DNA of 64,000 nt from Brugia malayi (Eukaryota; Nematoda; Chromadorea; Rhabditida; Onchocercidae). Numbering within the stretch: the stretch's first letter is position 1; each line of letters opens with the position of its first letter. The translations under genes were made by a program, and so were the position numbers. Where the stretch lies: assembly GCF_000002995.4 (NCBI RefSeq), contig NW_025062479.1, forward strand, positions 17,108,721 through 17,172,720, in the 5' to 3' direction. Shown here in pieces: positions 38,001-52,300 of the stretch. The notes under the pieces are model-generated. The model did no database searches, was not told the DNA's origin, and saw only the letters and a program-made list of their open reading frames with translations.

Positions 38001-39335
38001 ACAATTTCAAAGTGGGTGAATTTCTTTAGACTTTTAATTTCACATAATTCTCTCCCAACGTTATCATTGCTTTTTCTTCTGAATTTCTATTTATAATAGA
38101 TGTGAAAGAGCTTTCCGAAGTAAAATTGTAAATGAATGCTGAATGAAATGTAAAAGAACATTGCTTAACTTGACAAATATTACATTCCAAAAGATGCTCC
38201 TTACCTTCCAAAACTTTGAGCAACATTTCCTGATATTGAAAAGTACCAAAGCGAAACTAATGGTGCCTCAAACTACCATTTTTCATTAGACCTAGTCAGT
38301 TGTGTTTTTAATAGTTTTGAACAAGGAAAAAAGGAGTGCAACTTACGTTATAAGTAATAATCCAAATGATTTGTGTTGGAGCGTAGACATAAAGTACAAT
38401 GAGATCTGCTACTGTTAAGCTTATTTTAAATCTTACCAATCTTGCTGCCAAAACAATATGTCTTCTGTAGTTGGAATTAAACCTGAAAATCCCACTTTCT
38501 TAAAATTGCCATTATCTGAAGATTAAAAATCATGTATTAAAAAGCTTGGCATTATCAGTTCTTAATTTCAAAATTTTCAAGGTCTTTATCACTTCCGCTT
38601 AAAATTATTTCCGTTTTTAATAATTATTTAATTAGATACAATTTCTGTTTTCCAAAAAAATTGAGTGGCAATGCAGCCCTACCTTTCTGCCAACAGTGAA
38701 AATAAACAATAAAGAAATGTAAAACATTAGAAAAGAGAAATAAATTCATAACTAATTTCTCTTTCAACCCTTTTTGCTAAATTAATGTTAAATTAAATAA
38801 GCAAAGCGCCAAAAGAAGCAATTGAATTGTGTAAAAGCAAATATTCCCAAAAAACTTCGGTTATACTTAGAAAGCAATGAGACAGACAGCTATTTGATTG
38901 AAATTAGATTCAAAAAATGTAATTTAGGACACTGGCCACTAACCATCTCTCATTTTCGCACTTTAAATTGAAAAAATGAAATTTTCATAACTGATTCGAA
39001 AATCATTCATTCTGATTTCTCAACCCAAAGATATGAACGGCTTGAAATTTTTTTTGTATTTTCATGCCAGAGCGATAATCGTAAGTTAATCTAAGATACT
39101 GCGGCTACCTGTTATCATTGATTTACTTAAGAAATTATTCAGATTAAGATATTATCTGCTAATTATGAATGTTGTAGTATTTCTGTACAGTAATCCATAA
39201 CGGAATATACCTGCGTGACGTATAACAGCACACAATAAGGCCTAATAGCATAGCAAGAGCATAGATGGCGCTCTCGATAGCGTAACTTACTCGAGTAGCC
39301 GTAAATTGGTCACTTTCGATGCTTTCATTAGCCAT
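35073..39335 (-). CDS. GnRH/AKH-receptor-like peptide GPCR, truncated in TM7
   Basis: A class-A neuropeptide receptor. Exons: 39211-39335, 38347-38482, 37799-37933, 37354-37484, 36991-37166, 36436-36568, 35888-36102, 35490-35716, 35073-35222; 1428 nt, 475 aa, all in phase. TM1 is in exon 1 and TM2 is LTVADLIVLYVYAPTQIIW. Exon 3 has WYGGDFLCR, TM3 and a DRL version of DRY. TM4 is MIALAWILAIACALPQLFVF, followed by the loop QCVSVW. TM5 is LFSIYILPYSVELLCY. A long third loop ends LARRKTRRK, then TM6 with FWTPYCVMGIL. These align segment by segment with human GnRHR (QWYAGELLCK, GLAWILSSVFAGPQLYIF, VCWTPYYVLGI). The reading frame stops after LNAVSNLLL, where NP-x-x-Y is expected. Exon 7 could contain one more small intron. 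Subtype within the nematode GNRR set cannot be told. Confidence 0.85.
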
Positions 39336-39626
39336 TGTCTCATTTAACAATGCAACTGACCATTACTCTAAAAATTTTTTGAAGAATATAATTCAAAAAG
39401 GAACGAAAAAGTTATCGATAAAAAAATCATTTCACCAAAAGTATACATTTATTACAGATTAACAAAAATGAAAGTGAAAGTATTAATTTAATCCCGGGAT
39501 AAAATTCATAAAATCAGTGGAAAATACAATGAAATATGTAACATCAACAGGCTAAAAATGTTTGAAAAGTAGGAATTGCTATGGCCATATCTCATTCGCT
39601 TCAGTTGTATTATTTCTTGATTAAAT

Positions 39627-39642
39627 TGTGTGTGTGTGTGTG
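39627..39642. repeat. TG dinucleotide microsatellite followed by poly(T)
   Basis: Eight TG units directly followed by ten or more T, 300 bases upstream of the GPCR start. Likely polymorphic. Confidence 0.85.
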
Positions 39643-42600
39643 TTTTTTTTTTTTATTTTTAGATGATAAATTCTGAACATTGAAATATTTAGTATGTGGT
39701 TGATATTTTAATTGAAATGATTAGTATTTTTTATTTCAACATCTGATAAACAGCTATAGTTAGGAAAAAGAAGAAATAAATAGCTATTTGTTTAAGTTGA
39801 GATGGGTTGAACTATAGCCGATATGAGAAAATAGCAAATTTTCAGCCTAGATAATTAAGATTGAAAAACAAAGATTAAAGTTTGGATCAAAAAAAAAAAA
39901 AATAGTAAATTAAATTTTGCTATAAAATCAAGACATAAGGATTTCTCTAAAGTAAAAGGAAGTTTTAAATTGGTGAATATTTACATCAAGCGTATTTGTG
40001 CTAGTCAGCACCATCAGTTTGTCGCAGAAGTTGTCAAGGGATTGACACAAAGCCTTATTACCTCTTTGCCCGCCCTTCTACGTTGATTTTAGACTGTCCT
40101 AGTTCTACTTAGGATAAGTATAAAAGTTAGAGAGAATTTAAGGAATCGAAATCAGATTCGAGAAAATGAACTGGTAACATAAAGTACTTTCCTCCTGTAA
40201 TTTACTAGACTCGTATCTCTATCAAAACAATATGTTTTCCAGTGGTACTGGAAAATTGATGGTGTAGTAGACGTGACGGGAATGGTTCTTCAAAAGACTT
40301 TAAATCCCATGGTAGTAAGTAGATGTGACTGTACCAATCAAAACTTCTGAATATATGAAATGAATCTATTTAGCTTTAAATCAAGACTAGCACTTTATCA
40401 GGGACAACTTCATTTTATTATATTCTGATATCAAACATTTGGCCATGGTGATCGCATTATTCTATAAGACAGATTGAGGAAGTTGCAACAAGACTAACAA
40501 TGAGAATGCTCACTTTGGTGTTTCAAAAAAAAAAAAAAAATTTCTTTTCCAAATCAGTTTAAGGTCAATTCGAAATTGCGAACGTAAATATAGCGGTGAA
40601 AAGTCGAGCTACCAAATGAAATTCCATAATATCCATTTAAAAGTTAAATTATTTTCTATGTTAACGAGTTGAAATGTTTAAAGTTAAATTTAAATCAATA
40701 TCGGAATGAATGCTGGTAGAAGAAGCTGGAAGTAGAAAATTAACAATTTCAAAAGATAAGCGGATAATTCAGCAAATACTTAATTGACTCATTTATTTTC
40801 TTGCAAAAAAGAAAAGACGGAGAAAAGGCGAAATCACTAACTGAAATTTCATTTCAACTTTATTTTATTGTTTTGATGTTGAAATTAGAGCTTCATTTCT
40901 TAAATTAACGCTAACGTAAAATAATGCGCAAAAAGTACAATGCGTAAAAGCGTGACATGGACAAAATTCAAAGGCAGTGAAAAGTGAATGTTTTGGATAA
41001 AATGTGATAGTAAATGAGACACCCCGTAAACAAAAGAAGAGACAGGAAAACTGAGCAAATAGTAAACAATAATATTTGCTACATACCTCAATTATTGAAA
41101 AAACTTGTTTTCTTGCGCCTGCTTATCTAAGCATTCAGCGCTTTTCATCTGTAACTTCATTATATGTTCTCACTGCTCCTTTTTATCCACATTTTCATTG
41201 AATTCTTTCCAATTTCTTATTCAGTTTTAAACTTAACAAATTTTCAGTTATATTTGTTTGGAGAAATCATGTGGGATACAGTTATTAAATATTAAATGTT
41301 TGTCTCTCGATTATTTATTTCATCCACCGTTTTTACGGACCACTTATCTGCATAGCACTCAATTTGGTTTCAATGATAGTACTAAGCATTTTATTACTGT
41401 TTTTAATTCCGAGGCATCATTTTTACCTAAGTCTGACAATGTATCATCACTGACTACTTGAACATCACTGCAACTTAAGCAAGTAAAATAAGTGAAATCT
41501 TGAGGATAGCTATGAATGTAAATGTTCTAATCGCTTCCATATGCTTTATACCAAATTGTGAACTTTCAATACAGTACTTTTTAGATTTATAAGTAGGTTT
41601 AACAAAGGAAATACCTTCAAATTTCAAACGTTTAGACAACAATATGACATCATTAGTTAAGGAATGAATAGCACTTAATCACAAGTTGAATTTAAATTTA
41701 GAAGCCATCAATGATGAGAAATTTTAAATAACACAGATAGGATAATTTCTTGTTCCTCATTAGAGTGATAAATAAATAATTAAGGACGTACTCAGTAAAC
41801 CTGAATTGCCTTAACTTAATTTTTGATCACGGAAGTTTGGAAAGTTGGAGGTGCAAAAATCTTAATTCGAAGTTTTCCACTAGAGTAGAAGCGATAACAT
41901 GATTATTTCGATGAGAAGATATTTGTTAAATGTTTGTTTAATAATAATTACAAACATAACTATAGAAATAATTATTATACTGCTGATAACAGCTTGACCC
42001 TGATATCAGCTTTTTTGTCAAACGGTATAAGCTATAGGCAAAAAGGATTAGCAAATGTTCAAAATTTAGTTATACATTATTACAATTAAGGTATTTGTTT
42101 ATACATAAAAAGATTTTTTAAAACTGCTTAGATTTCAGAGAATATTGATTTAGAAATCTAATTCTTACGTCATGTAATTAATTTCACTTCCTTGTTATGA
42201 GCAAATTCGATTGGTTACAGTTAATTAATGGAAATGTCAATTTGAAGACATTTTGCAAAAGTTAAAGTTAAATTTTATGGATTAAAAAGACGTTTTAACT
42301 ATCTTAGACTTTTATATTTAAAACACTAATGATAATAAATTATTAGTGTACTTTGCTAATGTCCTCTACTACGAATCGAAACTGTTCCTATTAGTGACAT
42401 ATTTTTCAACCTTTTTTTGTTATTTGTCAAGTATTAATTTGTGATTATAATAGTACTATTTATGAACTTTGTTCTCCACCGCAATTATCAAATGACATAA
42501 AAATTGAGCATTCGTGGTTCATATCTCATTCTTATCAGTGTTCTTTGCTGATCAAGTTCGAAAAATATTTTCTCAAAAAGTAATATTGTTTCCAAAAAGT

Positions 42601-43946
42601 GAATAAAATTAAAAATTCTACCCACAGAATTACATTACGATAGTAACTGCCATTGCTTGTATTCCTGTTGTAATTCAAATTCCTTTCAGATAGAAATATC
42701 TGCTGTCAGTTGCATTGAAGCAAAGCATCAATTGATTTTTTTTTTTTTTTTTTTTGTGAATAAAAAACTTGCATAAAGTATTACTAAACTGTGAGTGAAA
42801 ATTCGTCAGATTTTAGAATTACCCTCTTCCTCAAACTTTATAGGGAATCCTGTGTATATAATGTCTTCTCCTACCTTCCCCTCTTCTTTCATGCCTCTTC
42901 TTGAAATTACAAATCCCTTTTTGCCAAATAATCCATTCTTCCCACGAAATTGCCCTATTTCATTACTTCTTCAATATTTTTTTAAAATTAAATCCTTAGG
43001 CATACAAAACTATCAGTTATTTTCAACTTAGTATATAGATATCAATGAAATGGCAGAAAGCAACAGAGTTATGAATGAATTAAACACTAATATAATTATA
43101 TTATAAACTATCTATACATGACCCGCGTTATAAATTATACTTTTATCAACTTACGTTAATAAGAACAACTTAATTCTCTAATGAACAGTTAGCGATATGC
43201 ATCCTTTTGCCTATTCCAGTATTCAGGTAAAATTAAAAGGAACTCAGTTCTAAACTTTGAGTTTTGTTCAAATTACTGGTTAACATTAAGGATGAAAAGT
43301 TAAATATATTATATTTGATAATTACCGGTAATCTTTAATAGATGGATTAAAAATTGCAAATGACCCATCCTGAACACGGAGCTTTTTTTACAATGAAAGA
43401 AATATATTGAAAGAAATTAAATTTCGTTTAAGCGGAAAAGATCTGATAATCGTTAAGGGAAGAGATGATATTAATTAAATTGCATCTGCATGAAAAGAAT
43501 ATCATAAGGACTAGCAGAAACAGTATGAAAATTGAGTAGCTTTCCGTAGTTCTACTTCCTTAATTACAATTTTTCTGTTGAATACAGCAGCTTCAATTAT
43601 CATTCTAAACAAAGAAAATTTTCTGAATTGAATAAAATGATCCATATTATTCATCTTGCATCTTGCGATAGTTGAAACTGCTAATTTTAATGTTAGCATG
43701 TCTATCTTGATTTTTCTTCTGAGAAATGTAAAACTAAAACATTTAGCAAAAAAGAAAACAAATAACTTTGCAAGCTCGATATTATTATCCCTTATAAATT
43801 ATCTTAATAATCCTTTGCCTGAACAATTATTATATCAGGTCTAAATCAAAAGAGATATGAAATTATTTGGCAGAAGATACTATCTGTGTCTGTGCAATTA
43901 TATTCCTAAATATTTTAAAGACTAATAAATGCTATCTATCTACCTG

Positions 43947-43979
43947 GTGCACTTGCGCTGCTGCATCCTCTAAGTGCAC
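43947..43979. repeat. Inverted repeat GTGCACTT...AAGTGCAC in a GC-richer island
   Basis: Perfect 8-bp arms (43947-43954 and 43972-43979) around a 17-nt loop, inside an island of higher GC (about 43930-44260) in the desert. Possible enhancer or small RNA; low certainty. Confidence 0.4.
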
Positions 43980-46900
43980 ATATGCGCACCTACACACGAG
44001 GATAAATTCCCGGAAACCTGTCTACAGTAACCAGCAAAGTAACCATGACACCTCCTATGCACGTGAATCTTAACCACTCTTTACCACACATCAGCGTTTC
44101 ACGCAATCATTGCATATCACAGATAGCTATCAACGGATAAATTAATTCCATATTCACTTCTTGCACCGATGAGATGATTTTTTTATTCTTTCTCGTATCA
44201 ATCAGGCTCTATAGCTGTCGTTCCCACTTGTCACTCATACTTTGCGATTAGTATCGGGAATTAACTGAAATAACTTCCTGAATCAGAATTTAGTTTTTTC
44301 TTTTCAATTTTAAAAAATTTTGAAATTGAGAAAGACTATTAAATGCAAATTATTAAAGCTTATAATCTAATAAACCACTTTTATTTTAATGAATAAGTGA
44401 GGAAGCAACGATACATACTCATCTGACTTATTTTATTAACATGTAATTTAATATGAAATGATACACATTTTAAATTAGACATGCAATTACTGTTTTTATT
44501 TAAAAAAAAAAATTAAATAATTTGATCGAGCTTTGTCGCTGATGCCAAAAATAGCAAAATAAAATAATTATTGCAGTAAATTATCATTATTAAACATTTC
44601 CTCTAGTTTTTTGAATTAAAACATACACAAATTGACTTGTAAATGTGCAGTAACTTGCTGATATATTTTTAAAAAACAACTAATTAAACGATCGAACACG
44701 ATCGTAGGTATTACTTTTGGTATTACGGAAAGCAAAATTTCTTTCCTGTGACCTATAATATCATTACAACACTTTTAACAACTTTTGAATTTTGTATTAC
44801 GGTCTTAGAATAGTGACTGTCAATATCTTCACAGGAATTCTGAAAGAAAAACAGCAATGTACAATGCGAAATGTAAGCTCGAGAATAAAAAATAGAAAAG
44901 GACATGATGATAAGAAAAAAGCCAATTTATTTACAACTGATTGAATTGTTTGTAAGGCTATTCAGCTAGAAGCAGCTTTGTTAAAAAAAAAAAAAAAACT
45001 GAATAATAGGTGAAGTGGAAGAAATGATCTAAATTGCAGAAGTCTAAAAATTGTTCGAAAAAGTATTTCCTTATAAAAAAAACTTCCTACTGGTAGTATT
45101 CATTTCAGTGATAATTATAATGTGAAATCTGGTTCTCAGTTATCAATTATGGAAAAATTACAGTGAAATTATTGGGAGGTTACTGAATTGAAGTGAAAGT
45201 TCTAACGCTGATTAACAAGTGATATTAAATGGTTTAAAGATTAACTTGTGATAGTAATGTTGAATGTAAACATGAAAATGAGATCGAATCTTCCTGTAGG
45301 CTACTATGCGAGACATTTGAGCTGCGGAAATAATAACTTGTAAGTATAAAGAACATAACTCAAAACAGGTTATATTACGTCAACTTGAAAAATACTTAAA
45401 TTTGAAGAAAAAAGTCAAAGCCAAACTAATAATTTGCTCAATATAATATTTGTCATAGATTTAACACAAATCAGCTTTCTTAAGTTTTCCTTAGCACTAT
45501 TGTTTGTTCACTTGTTCATTCTGAATATTATACCTTTATTGTTATATTTTTTCTTCTAGAGCTGCAAGACTTTAAGATCCTATTTGGTTTTTTTAAAGAC
45601 CAAAAATATCAATGGAGTATGTACGATTATATTATAGCAATAACATATCTCGTTTGAAATTTGAAGTATGAGTTTTCAAAAAATTTCGAACGTTTTTCGT
45701 TTTTGAGACTTTATTATACTCGACAACATAATCTTCCTTTTGTAGCAAATTCAATAGAAACTATGAAGCATATAGAAGTCACATTTTGTGGCCAAGAGAG
45801 CAAATAAAAGAGTAATGAAGTAAAATAATTTATCTGTGAAATGGAAATATAAATTATAAAGGAGTAATATGTTACCACGGTAACTTTCTTGACACTTTTG
45901 GCAATCGAATTGCAGCTAAAATTTCTGCTAATCCTTGCACATCTCATAATTTCAAATCTTCTGACGTCAATTTCTGCTTTTATATCATCAGTATTCCAAT
46001 TATCTTTAACTTATAATTGCATTTTTTATTAGTAAATGACAAACTGATCTGTGCTATATATGTGCCAAACAAAAGAAAGCAGGCAAAACGAAAATTCTAT
46101 CTTAATGAATATTCATGTTTACTGGAAAAGTACTTTCAAAGTACGTTCTAATTGTTTCATTTCCATTTTACACTTACGTTTCATCAGAATTTTAACATTG
46201 AATTGTCAAAAGTCAGTGTAGAATTTCTAGAAATTCGAAAAGATCCAATAAAGAGAAGTAATTAGTTTTAAAGAACTTGCAAAACACTTTTTCTTGCACA
46301 CTTATATCTACAAATTAACTCACAAAATTCATTTAATTGATGTTTTTCGATAATTCGAGTAGTTCCTCATGCTATAATTATCAGAAAGCAATCTGTTCGC
46401 TTAGTAGAACGCTTACTAAATAATTTAGTTAATTTTTTGAAAAAAAGAAACCAAATTTTTATTTCACACATTTTGTTTCTTCCAAAACTCTTCCAATTGA
46501 TAAATGGTATAATGTGAAATATTTTGTCGTAATACTCATTTTCTATCAATTGTCTTCATTCAAACCTTGTATGCCCTATAACTTAACAGAATATTGTTAA
46601 TTCGAGACAGGGCAGGAAGAAGAGGAAAGGAAATGAAATATTTGTTGAAGCATCGATAATTTCAAATCTGAAAGATTCAAGAACTAAGTTCCAAGCAATG
46701 GCACTCCATTTCTAGTTGTACGAATGAAAGTGTGAATGAACGAATGAATGAGTTAACGGAATGTTAATGACATTTAATGAAAGTTGAGTGTCTTTTTCTC
46801 TTCTTTTACTTTACTCCAGTTTAATTATCTATATGATTGATGGTGAAAATGTTAAGTAAATTTGTGTGTTCATGCAAAAAAGAAGCATTTAATGGGTCAA

Positions 46901-49217
46901 AGTAAAGGTTAAACAAATGAAAGTACTACATAATTCTTTAATAAATTTACTTAAAATTTTTGGAACTTGCAGACGAGAAGAACATAATTTGATTTTTTGA
47001 AATGATTGCTAATGATGACAGCTTTATTTTTTCATAAAAAGGAGAAAGAAGCACAATATGTTTTCAAAATTTATTCTTCTATTGTCTTACACAAAGCTTA
47101 ACATGACCAGAAGTCTTTGAGGCAATCAAATTTCCTCTTTTGAAAGATAAGAAAAAATTAAAAATTCCTGCAGTAATTAAGATAATGAAATCTTTGGGTT
47201 GATCTTAGAGAGTGATGCTCAGGTTGATAAGATTAGAAATCTAAATAGTAGAAAATGTTCTAAAAAATATTCTAAAAGAATAAAAAATTCTAAAAAGAGC
47301 TCTTTTGTTCAAACATAAAAGTTTAGTGCTTTATCAAACCACATATTCCACGAAAAAATCTTATTGCAGCATCAAAACCAGTAAATTACTAATCAATTTA
47401 GACATATTTGTTTATTTTGTTGTCACCAAATTAAGTTTATTCCGACAAAGGCACTGGGAATAATTTATTCCTTTATTCCGATGGAACTTTCTTGGCCAAC
47501 TAAATTTGTCGCATTTGAAAATAATGACAGTTTTCTTTTGTTAAATATCCTGTTCAACCAAATAGTGCTGATAAATGAGGGCACAAGAATAATATTAAAT
47601 AAATTGGTTAACTAATGAACTATTTTCATCGAATTCATGTATGGATGCATAGAAGATTTTTGCAATGTAATTCATAGTGTCACTTTCAGTTAATAATAAA
47701 AAATGAACTTAAGCAAAGAAAATTAATTAGGAAATTGGTGGTGTTAGTGCTTTACTATATAATTTATTTCCTAATTTTCGAATTCCACAGGACTACTTCA
47801 AAGCCAAATTCTTTTACTGCGAAAATAAAAGGAGAGAAGAAGATATTGAGAGGAATAAAAGATTGTTAAAATGATTAACGAAAGTTTTTTTTTTAAAAAA
47901 AGACATTGAAGTCTGAGAGTTGGAATGTTTGAAAAAATCTACTAAAAATTCAATTAGAAATGTGACTTTTTAAGAGAAAATTAAGGCAAGATTTATGAAA
48001 ATAACGAACATTTTTATAAGTTTTTTCGATGTATCTTCGCAATTAAAGTTGCATGTTGCGCCATCTACGATTTGCACTAGGTTTAAATTACAACATTTTC
48101 CTCTCTTTTCGCTTCACATAGTGTATTAATGTTTCAGTCATGACAGCAAGATGTTATATTTATTGGAAAACAAACTTTATTTCACTTTAGAGAGAAGTTG
48201 GCATTTAGCTAATCTATCATCCAGTATGATATACTTTTTGTTTCTTCTAAAGTAAGAAATTTCAATCAAAATGGTCATTAGCGCTCGAAGCTAAGTTTTT
48301 ATCGTTAAGAGTTTTCTTTTTTTTTTTTTTTTTTTTTTCAATTTTTTTTAGACAGAATAATCATAGCAAAAATAATATAATATAAAATGATAAAATGAGT
48401 TTTAGTTTTAATAATTTCACTAAGTACATAGAGAAATTGCTTTGAGATAACTTTTAACGTTTTGTGATAGCTAATACATAAACTTTTGCTTTTAGAATAA
48501 AAATGTAAATATTTAAATGTCATCATCATTTCTCTTTTTTCAAATAACAATCTTGAAAACAGATTGAAAACCATTCATTAAATCCTTTCAACTAAATTCC
48601 CTCACCTCATTTAGCGATCAGTTCAACTGACTCAGAAAAACTTTTAGGTAATTGATTAATTGTTAGAAAAAGAATATTAAAAATTGATCTTAAATACAAA
48701 CTACTTGATTCTTGTCCTCTTTGCTGACAACAATTCATCTGATCATACGTTGTAATTTATTTGTCGCTAGTTGTATGGTGTTTACAGATTGCTTTCCTTA
48801 AAGTAGTTTATTATTAATTTTTAATATTCTTTATCTCTTCTTCGTACCTTATCCATTAGCTAAAAAGTACACTGGAATGTTAGGAAGTATATAAAAATAT
48901 TAAAAGTTCAAAAAAATCGTGAACTGATCAAAAATCAACGCATTAAAGAGAACTATGACTATAGCAATACTTCGAGAAGTTAAATTATATTTCAAATAGT
49001 TACAATTCTTCAAAAAACACTTTTTAGAATTTATTTAAAAGATAAAAATCCAGAAAAAAACTTTACATTTTTAAAGTGAGTAAAAATTAGAAGATAACTG
49101 CTTATTTTAAAAGAAAATAGAGAAAACATAAAGTAATTAAAAAATAACACATTAACCAAAACTATAGCTATAGCAATGTTTCCAGAAGACAATCTGTTAT
49201 TTATTGGCAATATGGTT

Positions 49218-49223
49218 TATTCA
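49218..49223 (-). other. Candidate poly(A) signal of the phosphatase-domain gene
   Basis: Plus-strand TTTATT, so AATAAA on the minus strand, about 135 bases beyond the stop codon at 49357. A second copy lies at 49202-49207. Confidence 0.5.
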
Positions 49224-49356
49224 AAGTATAAATCCACTTAATAAATCCTTAACTGCAACATGTAAAAATAGCTTATTATAAAAATAGCTTATTATATATT
49301 AATGGTTTTAAATCTATTATTTTTGCCAAAAACACAAATCTAATAAGCTCAAAGTT

Positions 49357-52300
49357 TCAATCATATCGATCGCCTCGTGGATATCGTTTCGTTAGCTGCA
49401 GTTCTTCGAAGCGTTGCCCTCTGGTATCTTGCAAGGGTATCGGCATCTGTCCAACGCAATCGTGAGTCTCACGACGACAGCCCGGACGTTCACGATGTCG
49501 CACCAATCGAATTAAGTCAGGATCAAAACGTGGTGAGAGTAGTCGATATCCAGGAATCTAGAATTTGTAGTTTTGAACTGAGAATATCCACCAAGTTGGC
49601 GCAGGCTATTCCATATGAACAAGCTGCACCCTCCTTTAAAAATTGAATGGATTTTCATGAAAAATAAGTTTTTTCTTGTAATACTTTGATTACCATCACT
49701 TATTTTGTCGCTTCAATTTTTTTTTCAATTTCAAATAGAAATCTAAACTTTAAACTTTTATCGCGAATATCAAAATTCACTCTTTGTTCCACATCGTCAA
49801 TGAATGGTCTCATGGCCCGCGATTCAATCCAGTGCTTATATTCCGCATGGAAGCCTTGTGGTTCGCCTGCATAATCGTGCAGAAACTTCTGCACTACTCG
49901 ATGTACAAATATATATTGCATTGGTGTTTCGATACAAAATGGTCTCTGAGAGCGTAGTAATTGCACTGCCTTCTGCACGCAGTGCTGCAACAATAACTCG
50001 TCATTTTTTTTTTTGACTTAATAGTGGTCTTATCAATAATAGGACCAAAATTACTTACTCATAAGTGCCATTAAATTCAAGCCAAATTCTCAAGTAAATG
50101 AGCAGCCGGTGGTTGGCTAACCTTGTAAGTCGGTCCTTTGAGCAGGCAGGCGATGCAGATTTCAACAGCAACCAGTGTAGCCGATCGACTTATTCCCAGA
50201 TGACAATGTATGATTGTTGGATAAGAACAGTTGCGAGCAAGTCGTAAGAGTTGCAAAGGTAGCATTACGTTGTCTGAATTATTCATATCACCTTGCCAAT
50301 GTTCAACATGTAACTGTAAGGATTCAAATATACACGAAATTAAGGAAGCAAAAGAAATGAAAGGTCAATCTGAAGTAGCCGGAAGAACCTTCATTTATAG
50401 TGAATATTACATAATACCTTCTCAACCAAAGTCTTCAGGAATTTTAAATTTAATAAAATACTAATATTATATCAGTTGAGGACAGACTAAATGCAAACTT
50501 CGTCGCGTTCAGGTCCAACCACAATCAAATATGTAACACGAAACAATGGCAAGCGAAATTCGTCAACGGCCGAATTCATAATTGTCAATCCATAATAAGT
50601 TATTTGATCTCCAGTTTTTCTGTAAAAAACAATTTTATTCTCGCTCAGCAGATAATAAGAAAGATTCACTTCCTTTTATTCAGAACAATCCAATAAAATA
50701 TAAATCTCATGGAAAATTATCATATAGAACTGCTGAATACTGTCATATATGAGTAAAGAGAAAGTTTAAATCCTGAAAACATAACAGTTACTAATATTGA
50801 ATCACTTTCTACTTCATAAGATTTGTAATATGAATAAGCGCAAAAACACGGCATAAAATTGCTAGCCTCGGCCAATACTGAGCACATCTGTCATCTTCTT
50901 TTCGACTTATGAGCATGAAGATATAAGGTGACCTTTCTTGCCAAACCATGCGCCAGAAATCGCCAATTGTATTTTTCATAGGTGCCTGATGGAAGTATGA
51001 AACTTGTATTTTTCAAACTTCATACTCTTCTCCACTAGATGTATTCTTGGCAGATTGAATTATACTAACTACAGAGTCAGATAGATGAAATAAAACAAAC
51101 TTATACCTGCGTAATGATAAATTTATTAAATAGCGGTGCACCTTGAATATAATTCGCATGAATGAAATCATTGTTTGCAGTACTTGGATAGGTCAGTACT
51201 ACACGAGTTGAATCGCGACATTTGATTCCTATGGTGACATTTCAAGTATCTAACGTTATTCACAAGTAAATTTCAAATGAAAACACTGTGAAAACAAAGA
51301 GTTGACTCGATTTATTTTTCTATTCAAAAATCTCCTAGCATCCTTTTTCAACTTTTAATCAAATTTTTTACTTTTATTGCGACACAAATCAAGATGTTCA
51401 TCGAATGCATGATGGGTAAAAGCAATGTGATTCACTTGATTATCCAGAATTTCAAACCGGCGTTCCATGCCACCAATCATACTTCGAATAAAAACCTGTT
51501 TTCGACTTGCAATCAGTGCTTCCCACATCACAATATTATTGTAAACTAAATAACTATCTTCATCCACTAAGCCGTGATATCTTCTAACAGTTGCTAACAG
51601 AAAAATCTAATTCTTCCATTTCTCCAAAAAATCTAATTCCTTTTTCTCAAAATAGTACATGAAAATTACATCGATCTTGAAGCCGAACTCGATCTAAATC
51701 ATTCTGTACATTTTGAATGAATTCATTCATACGCTTTGTGATTCCCATTCCGTCCCAATCTTTTATGAAAAATTCTTCTAAATTACTATTCCTATAATTT
51801 AGCTCATCATTCTCCAGCCATTTACTCAGTTCCTGCAAATATTATCTGAGTAATAATTTTTGTTTAAAAAAACTTTTTTTCCAAACTTTTTGGAAGAAAG
51901 ATTCGGTACTGCAATTCGGATTACCGGCATTCGCGTAAGTCGTTGATAGAGAATGAAAGAGCGCGCATCCTCGAGATCCACTTTCTCGTTTCTTGCAAAA
52001 AAATCGCTACTGATGCCAGTCTGAAAGAGACCTATATCGCTACACTAAATTAATTAGCCTGGATCATAGATAAACTAAGGCGCAATAGGTCAACCACCTG
52101 TCGTTTTTTTTAACAAATTACATAATGCACCAAAATATTGAAATAATGTAGAACCATACTTTGACGAAAATGAATGACTGCTTGAGAAGAAATTCTCATT
52201 TATCAAAATTTAATAAAATGCAATCAGTGCACATTTCAAAAAGCAATTATCATCAACAGAAATGCGCAATGTTCGTGCCTACATAAGTGCTGCATGTTGT

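Larger units (their letters stand above)
39336..49356. other. 10-kb AT-rich region without recognised genes
   Basis: It should contain the upstream regulatory DNA of the GPCR (right of 39335) and the 3' UTR of the phosphatase-domain gene (left of 49357). Many short open frames exist but none shows family motifs or a coherent exon chain. It contains a 16-base TG microsatellite (39627-39642), a GC-richer island at about 43930-44260, and long T runs near 48318. Confidence 0.5.

Noticed and set aside
38026..38226. 66-codon minus-strand frame between GPCR exons 2 and 3, with an exon-like start EMLLKVLE
   Set aside because: Exon 2 joins exon 3 in phase (IITYN to WYGGDFLCR) exactly as in GnRH receptors; including this frame would break TM2-ECL1.
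44100..44150. TATCACAG sequence resembling the miR-2 seed
   Set aside because: No matching opposite arm was found to form a precursor hairpin.
49377..49646. 89-codon plus-strand frame near 49.4-49.6 kb
   Set aside because: The opposite strand holds the last exon of the PTP-domain gene (IPGYRLLSPRFDPD...), which explains the openness and higher GC.
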